A stretch of DNA of 31,076 nucleotides from Streptomyces sp. JB150 (GCF_011193355.1 NZ_CP049780.1:4692436-4723511); one strand, 5' to 3'. Positions 16,935 to 25,462 are shown, numbered from the stretch's first letter. A program made the numbers and translations. Notes: generated by a model from the letters alone, not told the origin.

Positions 16935-17885
16935 ATGGCGCATCAGCAGAGGTCACAGGGGCACCTGTCACAGTCCGGTGACACAGAAGACATGGCGATG
17001 ACGCTCGCCCCACGCCTCGCGTACTTCGCGGGCGTCGCCCGCACCGAGCACGTCACCCGCGCCGCGCGGGAGATGAACGTCCCGCAGTCGACGCTCTCGC
17101 GGGCCATGGTCCGGCTCGAACAGGACCTCGGCGTCGAGCTGTTCGCCCGCCGCGGCCGGACCGTCGCCCTCACCCCCGCCGGCCGCACCTTCCTCACCTC
17201 CGTCGAGCGCGCCCTCGCGGAGATCGAGCGCGCCGCCGAGGAGGTCCGCGCCGACGCCGACCCCACCACCGGCAAGGTCGCCTTCGGCTTCCTGCACACG
17301 ATGGGCACGGAGACCGTCCCCGGCCTGATCCGCGCCTTCCGCGCCGACCACCCGCGCGTGCGCTTCGCCCTCGTGCAGAACTACGGCGAGGCCATGATCG
17401 AGCGCATGCGCGCCGGCGAACTCGACCTCTGCCTGACCTCGCCGGTCCCCGACGCCCCCGACCTGGTCGCGCGCCGCCTGGACGAACAGAAGCTCCGCCT
17501 CGTCGTCCCCGCCGACCACCGCCTGGCCACCCGCAGACGCGTCCGCCTCGCCGAGGCCGCCGACGAGTCCTTCGTCACCCTGGAGCCCGGCTACGGGCTG
17601 CGCCGCATCACCGACGCCCTGTGCGCCGAGGCCGGCTTCCGCCCGAAGGTCGCCTTCGAGGGCGAGGAGGCCGAGACCCTGCGGGGCCTGGTCGCCGCGG
17701 GCCTGGGCGTCGCCCTGCTGCCCCCGCCCGCCGTCCCCCGCCCCGGAGTGGCGGAACTGACGGTCACGGCCCCCAGAGCCGTACGGGAGATCGGCGTCGC
17801 CTGGATGGCGGGCGGCGTGGACACCCCTCCGGTCGCGGCCTTCAAGAAGTTCCTGCTCTCCCGCAAGGGCAACCTCCTGAACTGA
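16935..17885 (+). CDS. LysR family transcriptional regulator
   Basis: A 316-residue LysR-type regulator. The N-terminal winged helix-turn-helix is clear (TLAPRLAYFAGVARTEHVTRAAREMNVPQSTLSRAMVRLEQDLGVELFARRGRTVALT), starting near residue 20, and is followed by a linker helix. The effector-binding domain has GFLHTMGTETVPGLIRAFRADHP and ends with a second lobe (GLRGLVAAGLGVALLPP-like). ATG 16935 was chosen over 16908 because a -10-like CATAAT lies just upstream of it; ATG 16992 is a further option and would shorten the N-terminus to normal length. It is divergent from the MFS gene, which it probably controls. The effector is unknown. Confidence 0.9.
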   Translation: MAHQQRSQGHLSQSGDTEDMAMTLAPRLAYFAGVARTEHVTRAAREMNVPQSTLSRAMVRLEQDLGVELFARRGRTVALTPAGRTFLTSVERALAEIERAAEEVRADADPTTGKVAFGFLHTMGTETVPGLIRAFRADHPRVRFALVQNYGEAMIERMRAGELDLCLTSPVPDAPDLVARRLDEQKLRLVVPADHRLATRRRVRLAEAADESFVTLEPGYGLRRITDALCAEAGFRPKVAFEGEEAETLRGLVAAGLGVALLPPPAVPRPGVAELTVTAPRAVREIGVAWMAGGVDTPPVAAFKKFLLSRKGNLLN

Positions 17886-17965
17886 CGGCGGCCGTCCTTC
17901 CTCGGGGGAGCGGGGAACCGCGCGAGAAACCACCCCCACCCGCACCCGCGGGACGACGGGCACCC

Positions 17966-18730
17966 TCAGCGGCGCCGCAGTGACGTCCCGAACCCGGCAG
18001 CCAGCGGCATCCGCAGCCCCAGCGGCGGCGGAGCCGCCAGCGCGTCCTCCACCGGCCGCGACAACGGCCGCCCGAACATCGCGCCCATCACGAAGTCCTC
18101 CACCAGCGCCCCCACTTCCTCCCGGTGCTGCCGCAACCGGTGCCGGTCGGAGTGCACTTCGAACCGGCACACCTCCCGGTTCACCTTCTTCAGCCGCGCC
18201 GCCAGCCGGAACGACAGCTCCGGATCGGTCCGCTCGTCGTTCGTGCCGTGCACCATCAGCACCCGCCGCCCCGCGAGCTGTTTCACCGGTTCGGGTGGCA
18301 CCGCGACATCGTCCTCCGGCAGCCAGGGAGCGATCGCCACCACCGAGTTGACGGCCTCGTGCCCGCCCGCGCGCAGCGCCGCCCGCGCGCCCATGTCGAC
18401 GCCGGTGAGACACACCGGCACGTCCCCGTACCGCCGGACGATCTCGTCCACGGCCCAGGACGCGTCGCTCGCCAGCCGCGCGTCGCCGCCGTTCCAGCCG
18501 CGATAGCGGTAGTGCACGACGTGGACGGCGAGGCCGTCGCCGCCGCCCGCCCGGGTCAGCCGCCGCCCCAACGCCCGTACCGACGCGGCCGCCAGGAGTG
18601 CGGACGGTCTGCGGTCGGAGGTCTCCTCGCCGCCGGGGAGCAGCAGTACCACACCGCTCACCGCGGTCGGCTCCGGACCGAACGCCCGCCCCAGCCGGGC
18701 CCTGCGAACCGCCGTCGCTTGCTGTGCCAT
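17966..18730 (-). CDS. alpha/beta hydrolase fold protein with Asp at nucleophile position
   Basis: A 254-residue alpha/beta-hydrolase-like protein related to dienelactone hydrolase. The fold is visible as GVVLLLPGG (first strand and oxyanion loop), VHYRYRGWNGG, VDEIVRRYGDVPVCLTGVDMGARAALRAGG (nucleophile elbow), VVAIAPWLPEDD, VLMVHGTNDERTDP (acid loop, Asp165) and FEVHSDRHRLRQH (His197 candidate). The elbow reads Gly110-Val-Asp112-Met-Gly114 instead of G-x-S-x-G. Asp nucleophiles occur in haloalkane dehalogenases and epoxide hydrolases, but no cap domain of that type is evident. The activity is therefore open, and a non-catalytic role is possible. It is divergent from add with 113 bp between them. 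Confidence 0.8.
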   Translation of the reverse strand: MAQQATAVRRARLGRAFGPEPTAVSGVVLLLPGGEETSDRRPSALLAAASVRALGRRLTRAGGGDGLAVHVVHYRYRGWNGGDARLASDASWAVDEIVRRYGDVPVCLTGVDMGARAALRAGGHEAVNSVVAIAPWLPEDDVAVPPEPVKQLAGRRVLMVHGTNDERTDPELSFRLAARLKKVNREVCRFEVHSDRHRLRQHREEVGALVEDFVMGAMFGRPLSRPVEDALAAPPPLGLRMPLAAGFGTSLRRR

Positions 18731-18815
18731 GACAGAACAGTGTCAGAAGACGCCGGGTACGCCATCCGTCCGTGCGGTCACCTTTGCGTATCGACGCGGA
18801 GGTGCGGAACGCGCT

Positions 18816-18827
18816 CTACGCGCGTAG
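18816..18827. promoter_or_regulatory. nucleoside-regulon operator copy 4 (CTACGCGCGTAG)
   Basis: A perfect 12-bp palindrome ending 16 bp before the add ATG. TATGGT at 18832-18837 is a likely -10, placing the operator inside the promoter, where a repressor would block RNA polymerase. Confidence 0.8.
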
Positions 18828-18843
18828 GCGTTATGGTGCGCGA

Positions 18844-20007
18844 ATGACGAGCCAGACCGAACGGACGGGGACCACCCCGAGCTCGGACCAGATCCGCCGG
18901 GCACCCAAAGTTCTGCTCCACGACCACCTCGACGGCGGCCTGCGCCCCTCCACGGTCGTCGACCTGGCCCTCGAGGCCGGATACGCCCACCTCCCGGAGA
19001 CCGACCCCGGCAAACTCGGCCTCTGGTTCCGCGAGGCCGCCGACTCCGGCTCCCTGGAGCGGTACCTGGAGACCTTCTCGCACACCGTCGGCGTCATGCA
19101 GAGCCGCGACGCGCTGTTCCGGGTCGCCGCCGAGTGCGTCGAGGACCTCGCCGCGGACGGCGTCGTCTACGCCGAGGTCCGCTACGCCCCCGAACAGCAC
19201 CTCGACGGCGGGCTCGGCCTCGAAGAGGTCGTCGAGGCCGTGAACGAGGGCTTCCGCGAGGGCGAGCGGCGGGCCGGCAAGGCCGGCCGGCGCATCCGCG
19301 TGGGCGCGCTGCTCACCGCCATGCGGCACGCAGCCCGTTCCCTGGAGATCGCCGAGCTCGCCAACCGCTACCGCGACGAGGGCGTCGTCGGCTTCGACAT
19401 CGCGGGCGCCGAGGCCGGCCACCCGCCCACCCGCCACCTCGACGCCTTCGAGTACCTGAAGCGGGAGAACAACCACTTCACCATCCACGCCGGCGAGGCC
19501 TTCGGGCTGCCGTCCATCTGGCAGGCGCTCCAGTGGTGCGGCGCCGACCGGCTCGGCCACGGGGTGCGCATCGTCGACGACATCGAGGTCGCCGAGGACG
19601 GCACCGTCCGCCTCGGCCGGCTCGCCTCCTACGTCCGCGACAAGCGGATCCCGCTGGAGCTGTGCCCCAGCTCCAACCTCCAGACCGGCGCCGCCCGCTC
19701 CTACGCCGAGCACCCCATCGGCCTGCTGCGCCGCCTGCACTTCCGGGTCACGGTCAACACCGACAACCGCCTGATGTCCGGCACGAGCATGAGCCGGGAA
19801 TTCGAGCACCTTGTCGAGGTGTTCGGTTACACGCTCGACGACCTGCAGTGGTTCTCCGTCAATGCGATGAAATCAGCGTTCATTCCTTTCGATGAACGAC
19901 TGGCCATGATCAATGACGTCATCAAACCCGGATATGCCGGTCTGAAATCCGAGTGGCTGTTTCAGCAGACGGCCTCCACCAGCGGTTTCACCCCTCCGCA
20001 GGTCTGA
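18844..20007 (+). CDS. add: adenosine deaminase
   Basis: A 387-residue adenosine deaminase converting (deoxy)adenosine to (deoxy)inosine. The metal and catalytic motifs are present: HDHLDGG (26-32), [55 protein letters not shown] and [16 protein letters not shown]. In the last motif the Asp that binds zinc is kept, while the following Asp of many enzymes is Asn; I believe this is common in actinobacterial Add. The ATG at 18844 has no ribosome site and lies 6 nt after a -10-like TATGGT, so the mRNA is probably leaderless. The last 70 or so codons have many more A/T third positions than the rest of the gene. Confidence 0.95.
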   Translation: MTSQTERTGTTPSSDQIRRAPKVLLHDHLDGGLRPSTVVDLALEAGYAHLPETDPGKLGLWFREAADSGSLERYLETFSHTVGVMQSRDALFRVAAECVEDLAADGVVYAEVRYAPEQHLDGGLGLEEVVEAVNEGFREGERRAGKAGRRIRVGALLTAMRHAARSLEIAELANRYRDEGVVGFDIAGAEAGHPPTRHLDAFEYLKRENNHFTIHAGEAFGLPSIWQALQWCGADRLGHGVRIVDDIEVAEDGTVRLGRLASYVRDKRIPLELCPSSNLQTGAARSYAEHPIGLLRRLHFRVTVNTDNRLMSGTSMSREFEHLVEVFGYTLDDLQWFSVNAMKSAFIPFDERLAMINDVIKPGYAGLKSEWLFQQTASTSGFTPPQV

Positions 20008-20070
20008 TTCCGGGCGGTCGGGGGACCAGGGCGGTGAAGAGGCGTTCACCATCCGTCCGCATTTCGATGT

Positions 20071-20099
20071 TTGCGGTGGACGGGCCCGAGTGTTTACGT
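20071..20099 (+). promoter_or_regulatory. candidate promoter of small secreted protein gene
   Basis: TTGCGG (20071-20076) and TTACGT (20094-20099) are spaced by 17 bp, in a locally AT-richer stretch, and predict a leader of about 60 nt before the ATG at 20168. This is a pattern match only. Confidence 0.35.
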
Positions 20100-20167
20100 T
20101 TCTGGGCGCCTCTCGCAACCCACCGTCATCCCGATTTCTTTCGAGTCAGTCAAGGACGCAATTCACC

Positions 20168-20524
20168 ATGAAGCAGTCTGCTGCCAAGACCCTCGGTGTC
20201 GCCGCCCTCGGCGTCGCCTTCGCCGCCGCCGGTGCGGGTGCCGCCAACGCCGCCCCGAGCCTCGCGGACACCACCGGCACGGTCCCGGACACCGTCAACC
20301 GCACCCTCCCGGCGGAGAACCTCGACCGGACCGTGCCGGGCGCGAGCGAGGCGCTGGCCCAGGGGCAGACCACACTGGAGGCGGGCCTGCGGGCCGCGCA
20401 GCCCGCCGCCGAGCAGGTGCTCGCCGAGGGCCCGACCGGTCCGTTCGCCCACCTGCTCGGCGGTCTGCCGGTGCAGGGGCTGCCCACGCCCGGCCTGTCG
20501 GTGAACGGCGTCCCGCTGGGCTGA
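20168..20524 (+). CDS. small secreted protein of unknown function
   Basis: A 118-residue protein with a clear Sec signal peptide (MKQSAAKTLGVAALGVAF, cleavage likely after AGAANA, residue 29). The mature part is rich in Ala, Pro, Gly and Leu, with the pattern LPAENLDRTVPG and a C-terminal PVQGLPTPGLSVNGVPLG. It has no Cys, lipobox or recognised domain. AAGGA about nine bases before the ATG sets the start. It is similar in plan, though not clearly in sequence, to the secreted protein at 26364. The function is unknown; an envelope location is inferred. Confidence 0.8.
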   Translation: MKQSAAKTLGVAALGVAFAAAGAGAANAAPSLADTTGTVPDTVNRTLPAENLDRTVPGASEALAQGQTTLEAGLRAAQPAAEQVLAEGPTGPFAHLLGGLPVQGLPTPGLSVNGVPLG

Positions 20525-20544
20525 CCGCCCTCCGCACGCCCCGA

Positions 20545-20580
20545 CGGGGCGCACCTCCGGCCGCCCCGGGGTGCGCCCCG
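20545..20580. terminator. bidirectional hairpin between secreted-protein and PspC genes
   Basis: An 11-bp stem, CGGGGCGCACC (20545-20555) and GGTGCGCCCCG (20570-20580), with a 14-nt loop, placed between convergent genes; it could serve both. Confidence 0.65.
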
Positions 20581-20603
20581 CCGCTGTGTCCGCGACGGCC
20601 CGC

Positions 20604-20816
20604 TCACCAGGCCGTACGCGTGGCGCCGCCGGCCTTGCCCTCCGAGGGCAGCAGGATCCACAGCGCGAGATAGAGCAGGAACTGGGGTCCCGGCAGCAGG
20701 CAGGAGACCAGGAAGATCACCCGCATCGTCCTCGCGGAGGTGCCGAAGCGCCGTGCCAGCGCTGCGCACACTCCGCCGATCATCCGGCCGCTGGTGGGGC
20801 GGGCAAGGCGGGACAT
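20604..20816 (-). CDS. PspC-domain small membrane protein
   Basis: A 70-residue PspC-domain protein. RPTSGRMIGGVCAALARRFGTSARTMRVIFLV is the typical PspC N-terminus, followed by one membrane hairpin (LPGPQFLLYLALWILLPSE). In other bacteria PspC proteins take part in the response to envelope stress. AAGGAG lies seven bases before the ATG. It is a stand-alone domain; there are no other psp genes nearby. Its stop lies 23 bp from the shared hairpin. Confidence 0.88.
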   Translation of the reverse strand: MSRLARPTSGRMIGGVCAALARRFGTSARTMRVIFLVSCLLPGPQFLLYLALWILLPSEGKAGGATRTAW

Positions 20817-20887
20817 GGCGACTCCTTCGTGCTCGCGGGGAGCGTCGGGCGAGGCGGCCCGTCCGGCCCCCTCATCTGCCCTCCACG

Positions 20888-21463
20888 TTACGGAGCCGAA
20901 GGGGGCAAAGCATCACTCCACGGGGCGATCCCGACCCTGGGAATCGTCGGGGTCCGCCCCTGAGACGGCCCCTCCGGGGAGGCCTGCGGCCGGTGTTCCG
21001 CCCGGCGCCGCAGCCACGCCCGCCCGGCCGGAACCACCAGCAGATGCGCCAGCGCCACGCCCGTGGTGTTCAGCAGCAGCGAGTCCACGTCCACGACCCG
21101 CCCCGGCACCCCGCTCTGCGCCAGCTCGATGGCCAGCGAGATCAGCACTCCGGCGGCGGTGGTCCGGACGAAGGAGACCAGCGGGGAGACGGTCAGCCGC
21201 CCGCCCGCCATCGGCAGCAGCACCCCGAGCGGCGCCAGCAGCGCCAGCCCCTCCCCGATCCGCCGGGCCGCCTGCGGCCAGCCCAGCGCCAGATCGGCCC
21301 GGATGCCGTCCAGCGGACGCAGATTGCCGGGCATCACCCAGGGCAGGTCCAGCGGACGCAGCGTCAGCCAGGCGACGAGCGCGAGGTGCGCGACGAGGAG
21401 GACACCCCCTGTCACCCGGATGCGGATCGCGGCGCTGCCGCCCCTGGAGCCTTGACGCTGCAC
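20888..21463 (-). CDS. VanZ family membrane protein
   Basis: A 191-residue VanZ-like protein with about four membrane segments: VTGGVLLVAHLALVAWLTLRP, GLALLAPLGVLLPM, TTAAGVLISLAIELAQ and LLLNTTGVALAHLLVVPAG. The conserved RVVDVDSLLLNTTGVALAH matches the VanZ RxxDxDDxxxNTxG motif, with Ser in place of the second Asp. VanZ confers low-level teicoplanin resistance in enterococci; most homologues have no known role. The start is a GTG (21463) preceded by AGGGGGG. The C-terminal 40 residues are a polar tail. Confidence 0.82.
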   Translation of the reverse strand: MQRQGSRGGSAAIRIRVTGGVLLVAHLALVAWLTLRPLDLPWVMPGNLRPLDGIRADLALGWPQAARRIGEGLALLAPLGVLLPMAGGRLTVSPLVSFVRTTAAGVLISLAIELAQSGVPGRVVDVDSLLLNTTGVALAHLLVVPAGRAWLRRRAEHRPQASPEGPSQGRTPTIPRVGIAPWSDALPPSAP

Positions 21464-21613
21464 GCCCCCCTAGACGCGGCCCGCGCCGGGATCGGTTCCG
21501 TGTTCCCCCGCCCGGCCCCGATGAGGCGTCCACCACACCCGCGGACCGCGACGCACGCCCGCCCGGCGGGAGCGCGCGGGGCGCGAGGAGCGGGACGCGG
21601 GGCGCGGGCGCCC

Positions 21614-22228
21614 TCAGTCGTCCGACACGGCCGACGAGGGCGGCTCCGTCGCGCCGGGGTGGGCGCGCAGTTCGTCCGTGCACTCGTAGCGGCGCGGTGC
21701 GGTCTCGTCGGGGCCGCCCAGGATGACCGAGCCGTCGCCCTCGGCCGCCGCCGAGTCGGAGAACGTGCAGACGACCTGGGCCAGGGCGGCGCCGGGGAGC
21801 GCGGCCGGCGGGGTGCTCAGCCGCAGGGTGTCCTCGGGGTCACCGGCGCGCGGCCCGGTGACCGTCGTCCCGCCGCGCACGTCCGTCTGGTAGCCGGCCT
21901 CCGTCTCGGCCGGCGACGGCGCCTTCGCCAGCTCGTCCAGCAGCCCCTGGGCCACCAGCACCCGCCGCTCGGCGTCCGTCGCGCCCTCCGCGACCCGTAC
22001 CGTCCGGTCGACGGTCACCAGCGACGACCCGCACAGCAGGAACACCTGCACCGGCATCCCGCGCGACGCCTGCGTCGTCACGTCCGGCGCGGTGAGCGAG
22101 CAGTGCGCGCGCGACGGCGCGGGCCCGAAGTCCGTCGGCACCTCGGTCGCCCGGATCCCGCACCCGGCGAGCAGCCCGGCGGCCACCCCGGCGAGCAGTA
22201 CGGCCCTCAGCGGACGGCCTCCGTTCAT
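21614..22228 (-). CDS. AfsQ-operon lipoprotein, GerMN-like
   Basis: A 204-residue lipoprotein with lipobox LLAGC (Cys23). The mature protein has a region (PVQVFLLCGSSLVTVDRTV, then LLDELAKAPSPAETEAGYQTDV, then LRLSTPP) reminiscent of the GerMN domain found in sensor-associated lipoproteins such as LpqB. The ATG overlaps the afsQ2 stop (TGATG at 22226-22230), so it is translationally coupled to the kinase. In S. coelicolor the afsQ1-afsQ2 pair is likewise followed by a lipoprotein gene. A role in tuning the sensor from outside the membrane is plausible but inferred. Confidence 0.85.
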   Translation of the reverse strand: MNGGRPLRAVLLAGVAAGLLAGCGIRATEVPTDFGPAPSRAHCSLTAPDVTTQASRGMPVQVFLLCGSSLVTVDRTVRVAEGATDAERRVLVAQGLLDELAKAPSPAETEAGYQTDVRGGTTVTGPRAGDPEDTLRLSTPPAALPGAALAQVVCTFSDSAAAEGDGSVILGGPDETAPRRYECTDELRAHPGATEPPSSAVSDD

Positions 22229-23814
22229 CAGGCACCCTTCCCCTTCGCGCCGCCGTCGCCCGCGTTCCGCGCGGCCTTCTCGGAGTCCTGCCGCGCCAGT
22301 TCCGAGGCGTCCTTCGGCAGCCGCAGCGTGAACACCGCGCCCCCCTCGGGCGAGTTCTCGGCGGTGATCTCACCGCCGTGGATGTGCGCGTTCTCCAGCG
22401 CGATGGACAGACCGAGCCCGCTGCCCTCGGAACGCGGCCGCGAGGCGCTGGCCTTGTAGAACCGGTCGAAGACGTGCGGCAGCACGTCCTCGGGGATGCC
22501 CGGTCCGTGGTCGCGTACGGCGATCACCACCGCGTCGTCCGCCTCCCGCACCGACACCCGCACCGGCGACCCGCCGTGCTTGAGCGCGTTGCCGATCAGA
22601 TTGGCGAGTATCACGTCCAGGCGGCGCGGATCCAGCCGGGCGTGGATGCCGCGCTCGGCGTCCAGCTCCACCGCGTCCAGCCAGGCCCGCGCGTCGATGC
22701 ACGCGGTGATCTGGTCGGCGATGTCGACGTCGTCGCAGACCAGCCGCGCGGTGCCCGCGTCGAACCGGGTGACCTCCATCAGGTTCTCGACCAGGTCGTT
22801 CAGCCGCCGCGTCTCGCTGACCACCAGCCGTACCGCCGGCTCGATCATCGGGTCGATGCCGCCGGCCTCGGAGTCCAGCTCCTCCTCCAGCACCTCCGTC
22901 ACGGCCGTGATCGCCGTCAGCGGCGTCCGCAGCTCATGGCTCATGTCCGCGACGAACCGCCGCGACGCCTCGTCCCGCGCCGCCATGTCCGCGACCCGCT
23001 TCTCCAGCGCCTCGGCCGCCTTGTTGAACGTCCGCGACAGATCGGCCAGTTCGTCGGTGCCCGACACCCGCAGCCGGGTGTCCAGCTTGCCCTCCCCGAG
23101 CCGCCGCGCGGCGACTCCCAGCCGGTGCACCGGCTTCAGCACGGTCGTCGCGGCGGCCTGCGCGAGCAGCGCCGAGCCGATCAGCGCCAGCCCGGTGGCG
23201 ATTCCCAGCGACCAGGCCAGCGAGTTGAGGTCCTTGGCCTCCGGCTCCAGCGACTTGAGCATGTACCCGGTCGGCCCGCCCCCGATCACCCGGGTGCCCG
23301 CCACCAGGTACGGCGTGCCGTCGTCCACGGTCCGCTGCCAGTACAGGTGGTACGGCGACTTGTTGCCGGCAGTGAGCGGCTGCTCCTTGTTCACCGCCTC
23401 GCGCAGCGACGCGGGCACGTCCGCGATCGAGAACCCGTTCAGACCGCCCGAACTGCCGTACACCGTGCGCCCGGCATGGTCCTCGGCGACCAGCAGCACC
23501 GCGAACTGCTGGCCCCCGGCGGCCATCTGACCCGCCGTGTGCTGCAGCTGGTCGCGACCCGGATGCTCCGGCAGCGCGCCCGCGCGGTTCTGCATCTCCT
23601 GCTCGAAGTCCCGCAGCACCGCGTCCTGGGTACGGCTGAGCACCGCCTCCCGGTTGAGCCAGTACGCGATCGCCGACGCCGACACCGCGGCCGTCAGCGC
23701 GACCAGCCCGAACACCACCACCAGCCGCAGCCGCAGACTGGTGAAGCGCAGCCCGGACAGAACTCCCTTGCGTGCCGCGGCCCAGCCGCGGAAACCCCCT
23801 CGCCGGTCCGTCAC
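22228..23814 (-). CDS. afsQ2: sensor histidine kinase AfsQ2
   Basis: A 528-residue membrane histidine kinase, partner of AfsQ1. Order of domains: membrane segment about 31-53, extracytoplasmic sensor about 54-198, second membrane segment about 200-222, HAMP about 225-275, then HisKA with phospho-acceptor His293 (ADMSHELRTPLTAI). The HATPase_c part has the N-box NLIGNALKHG, DHGPGIPEDVLPHVFDRFY and GSGLGLSIALENAHIHGG. The GTG at 23814 overlaps the afsQ1 stop by GTGA; a longer frame from 23955 would run through afsQ1 coding sequence. AfsQ1/Q2 is known in S. coelicolor to stimulate antibiotic production under nitrogen-related conditions. Confidence 0.93.
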   Translation of the reverse strand: MTDRRGGFRGWAAARKGVLSGLRFTSLRLRLVVVFGLVALTAAVSASAIAYWLNREAVLSRTQDAVLRDFEQEMQNRAGALPEHPGRDQLQHTAGQMAAGGQQFAVLLVAEDHAGRTVYGSSGGLNGFSIADVPASLREAVNKEQPLTAGNKSPYHLYWQRTVDDGTPYLVAGTRVIGGGPTGYMLKSLEPEAKDLNSLAWSLGIATGLALIGSALLAQAAATTVLKPVHRLGVAARRLGEGKLDTRLRVSGTDELADLSRTFNKAAEALEKRVADMAARDEASRRFVADMSHELRTPLTAITAVTEVLEEELDSEAGGIDPMIEPAVRLVVSETRRLNDLVENLMEVTRFDAGTARLVCDDVDIADQITACIDARAWLDAVELDAERGIHARLDPRRLDVILANLIGNALKHGGSPVRVSVREADDAVVIAVRDHGPGIPEDVLPHVFDRFYKASASRPRSEGSGLGLSIALENAHIHGGEITAENSPEGGAVFTLRLPKDASELARQDSEKAARNAGDGGAKGKGA

Positions 23815-24488
23815 TGAGGCGGGTCCAGCCGGTAGCCGACACCACGGACGGTACGGATGAGCGTCGGCGACGACGGCACGTCCTCCACCTTCGCGCGCAG
23901 CCGCTGCACACACGCGTCCACCAGGCGCGAGTCGCCCAGGTAGTCGTGCTCCCACACCAGCCGCAGCAGCTGCTGCCGGGACAGCGCCTGGCCGGGCCGG
24001 CGGCTCAGCTCCAGGAGCAGCCGCAGCTCGGTCGGCGTGAGCTGCAGGTCCTCCCCGTTCTTCGTCACCGTCATCGCCGCGCGGTCGATCACCAGGCTGC
24101 CGAAGGTCGCCGAGTCGTTCGACTCCCGCTCCCCGCGCCGCAGCACCGCCCGGATCCGGGCGTCGAGGACCCGCCCCTGCACCGGTTTCACCACGTAGTC
24201 GTCGGCACCGGACTCCAGGCCCACCACCACGTCGATGTCATCGCTGCGCGCGGTCAGCAGAATGATCGGCAACTGGTCCGTGCGCCGGATGCGCCGGCAC
24301 ACCTCGAACCCGTCGATGCCGGGCAGCATCACATCCAGCACGATCAGATCCGGCCGCTGCTCACGCAGCAGCTTCAGACCGTCCTCACCACTGGCAGCGG
24401 TCGCCACCCGGTGTCCCTGGCGCGTCAGGGAGAGCTCCAGGGCCGTACGGATGGCGTCGTCGTCCTCGATCAGCAACAGGGAAGGCAC
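23811..24488 (-). CDS. afsQ1: OmpR-family response regulator AfsQ1
   Basis: A 225-residue response regulator, the exact length known for AfsQ1. The receiver domain has the acidic patch LLIEDDD, phospho-acceptor Asp52 (LIVLDVMLPGIDG), TA at 79-80 and Lys101 (DDYVVKPV). The winged-helix DNA-binding domain ends LIRTVRGVGYRLDPPQ. The start is the GTG at 24488 (VPSLLLIEDDD); the frame remains open far upstream, but that part has no family similarity. It lies divergent from sigQ, with a direct-repeat AfsQ1 site between them, and forms an operon with afsQ2 and the lipoprotein gene. In S. coelicolor it activates antibiotic genes and sigQ. Confidence 0.94.
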   Translation of the reverse strand: MPSLLLIEDDDAIRTALELSLTRQGHRVATAASGEDGLKLLREQRPDLIVLDVMLPGIDGFEVCRRIRRTDQLPIILLTARSDDIDVVVGLESGADDYVVKPVQGRVLDARIRAVLRRGERESNDSATFGSLVIDRAAMTVTKNGEDLQLTPTELRLLLELSRRPGQALSRQQLLRLVWEHDYLGDSRLVDACVQRLRAKVEDVPSSPTLIRTVRGVGYRLDPPQ

Positions 24489-24605
24489 GGGCCTCATTCT
24501 GGCCCATGGCGGTGCGGGATTCGACACTCGGGCAACCGCGTAGCCGTACCGCTCGTCTCTGTGACCGCGCCGTGTTCTCCCCGGTTCTTCCCGCGGGGCA
24601 CCCCT

Positions 24606-24621
24606 GTGACAGGTCTGTGAC
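24606..24621. promoter_or_regulatory. candidate AfsQ1-binding direct repeat
   Basis: GTGAC-AGGTCT-GTGAC fits the published AfsQ1 consensus GTnAC-n6-GTnAC exactly. It lies in the 230-bp region between afsQ1 and sigQ, 98 bp upstream of the sigQ ATG, as expected for an activator site. A second, partial match (GTGAC-CGCGCC-GTGTT) is at 24561-24576, closer to afsQ1. Confidence 0.75.
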
Positions 24622-24718
24622 AGTCGGCGGACACGGTGATGAAGTCCCCCTGGCAGAGTTGTGGACACCAGCACGGAAGCAGGACCGAACACCGGAAGTC
24701 CACGACGGGGGGCGCGAG

Positions 24719-25462
24719 ATGAACACGCTGCACGGCACCAGCACCAGCGCAGTGATCACGCGTCTGCACGACGTGCACATGCACCGGGGTTCCGAGAAGT
24801 CCGGTGCCGTGAGCGGGCGGGGGTGCGCTCGCGGCACCGGGCGTCAGCACACCGCGATCATGACGGTGGTTGACGGTTTCACGGGGGGAACCAACGGGGG
24901 AACCGCGTACAGGGAGGAATCGGGGGAGCGCCGCCCGCCGTCGGAGGCCGAGTTCACGGCCTACGTCCAGGAGCGCCGCGCCTCCCTGTACGCCACCGCC
25001 TACCACCTCACCGGCGACCGCTTCGAGGCCGAGGACCTGCTGCAGAGCGCGCTGTTCTCGACCTACCGGGCGTGGGACCGGATCAGTGACAAGGCGGCGG
25101 TCGGCGGATACCTCCGCCGCACCATGACCAACCTGCACATCAGCGCCTGGCGGCGCCGCAAGCTCAACGAGTACCCGACCGAGGAACTGCCGGAGACGCC
25201 CGGCGACACGGACGCCATGCGCGGCACCGAGCTGCGCGCCGTCCTGTGGCAGGCGCTCGCCCGGCTGCCCGAACTCCAGCGCACCATGCTGGTCCTGCGC
25301 TACTACGAGGGCCGCACGGACCCGGAGATCGCGGACATCCTCGGCATCAGTGTCGGCACGGTGAAGTCCAGCATCTGGCGGTCGCTGCGCCGGCTGCGCG
25401 AGGACGAGGTCCTCAGCTTCGGCCGTGACGAGGAGGACGCCTTCGGGGAGCTCGTCGCCTGA
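24719..25462 (+). CDS. sigQ: ECF sigma factor SigQ
   Basis: A 247-residue ECF sigma factor of the SigE/SACE type, divergent from afsQ1 as in S. coelicolor, where SigQ opposes AfsQ1/Q2 in antibiotic control. The first 75 residues are an unusual low-complexity N-terminal extension. Region 2 follows (YVQERRASLYATAYHLTGDRFEAEDLLQSALFSTYRAWDRI, YLRRTMTNLHISAWRRRK). Region 4 is LARLPELQRTMLVLRYYEGRTDPEIADILGISVGTVKSSIWRSLRRLRED. ATG 24719 follows GGGGGGCG; an in-frame ATG at 24860 (MTVVDG) would give a more usual SigE-like length and is a real alternative. No anti-sigma gene is adjacent. Confidence 0.92.
   Translation: MNTLHGTSTSAVITRLHDVHMHRGSEKSGAVSGRGCARGTGRQHTAIMTVVDGFTGGTNGGTAYREESGERRPPSEAEFTAYVQERRASLYATAYHLTGDRFEAEDLLQSALFSTYRAWDRISDKAAVGGYLRRTMTNLHISAWRRRKLNEYPTEELPETPGDTDAMRGTELRAVLWQALARLPELQRTMLVLRYYEGRTDPEIADILGISVGTVKSSIWRSLRRLREDEVLSFGRDEEDAFGELVA

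Noticed and set aside
19741..19800. Active-site Asp to Asn change in adenosine deaminase ([11 protein letters not shown])
   Set aside because: The zinc-binding Asp is kept, and I recall the same motif in other actinobacterial Add proteins, so it is probably a family trait and not a defect.
23815..23955. Extended N-terminus of AfsQ2
   Set aside because: It would lie inside afsQ1; the GTGA overlap gives the expected kinase start.
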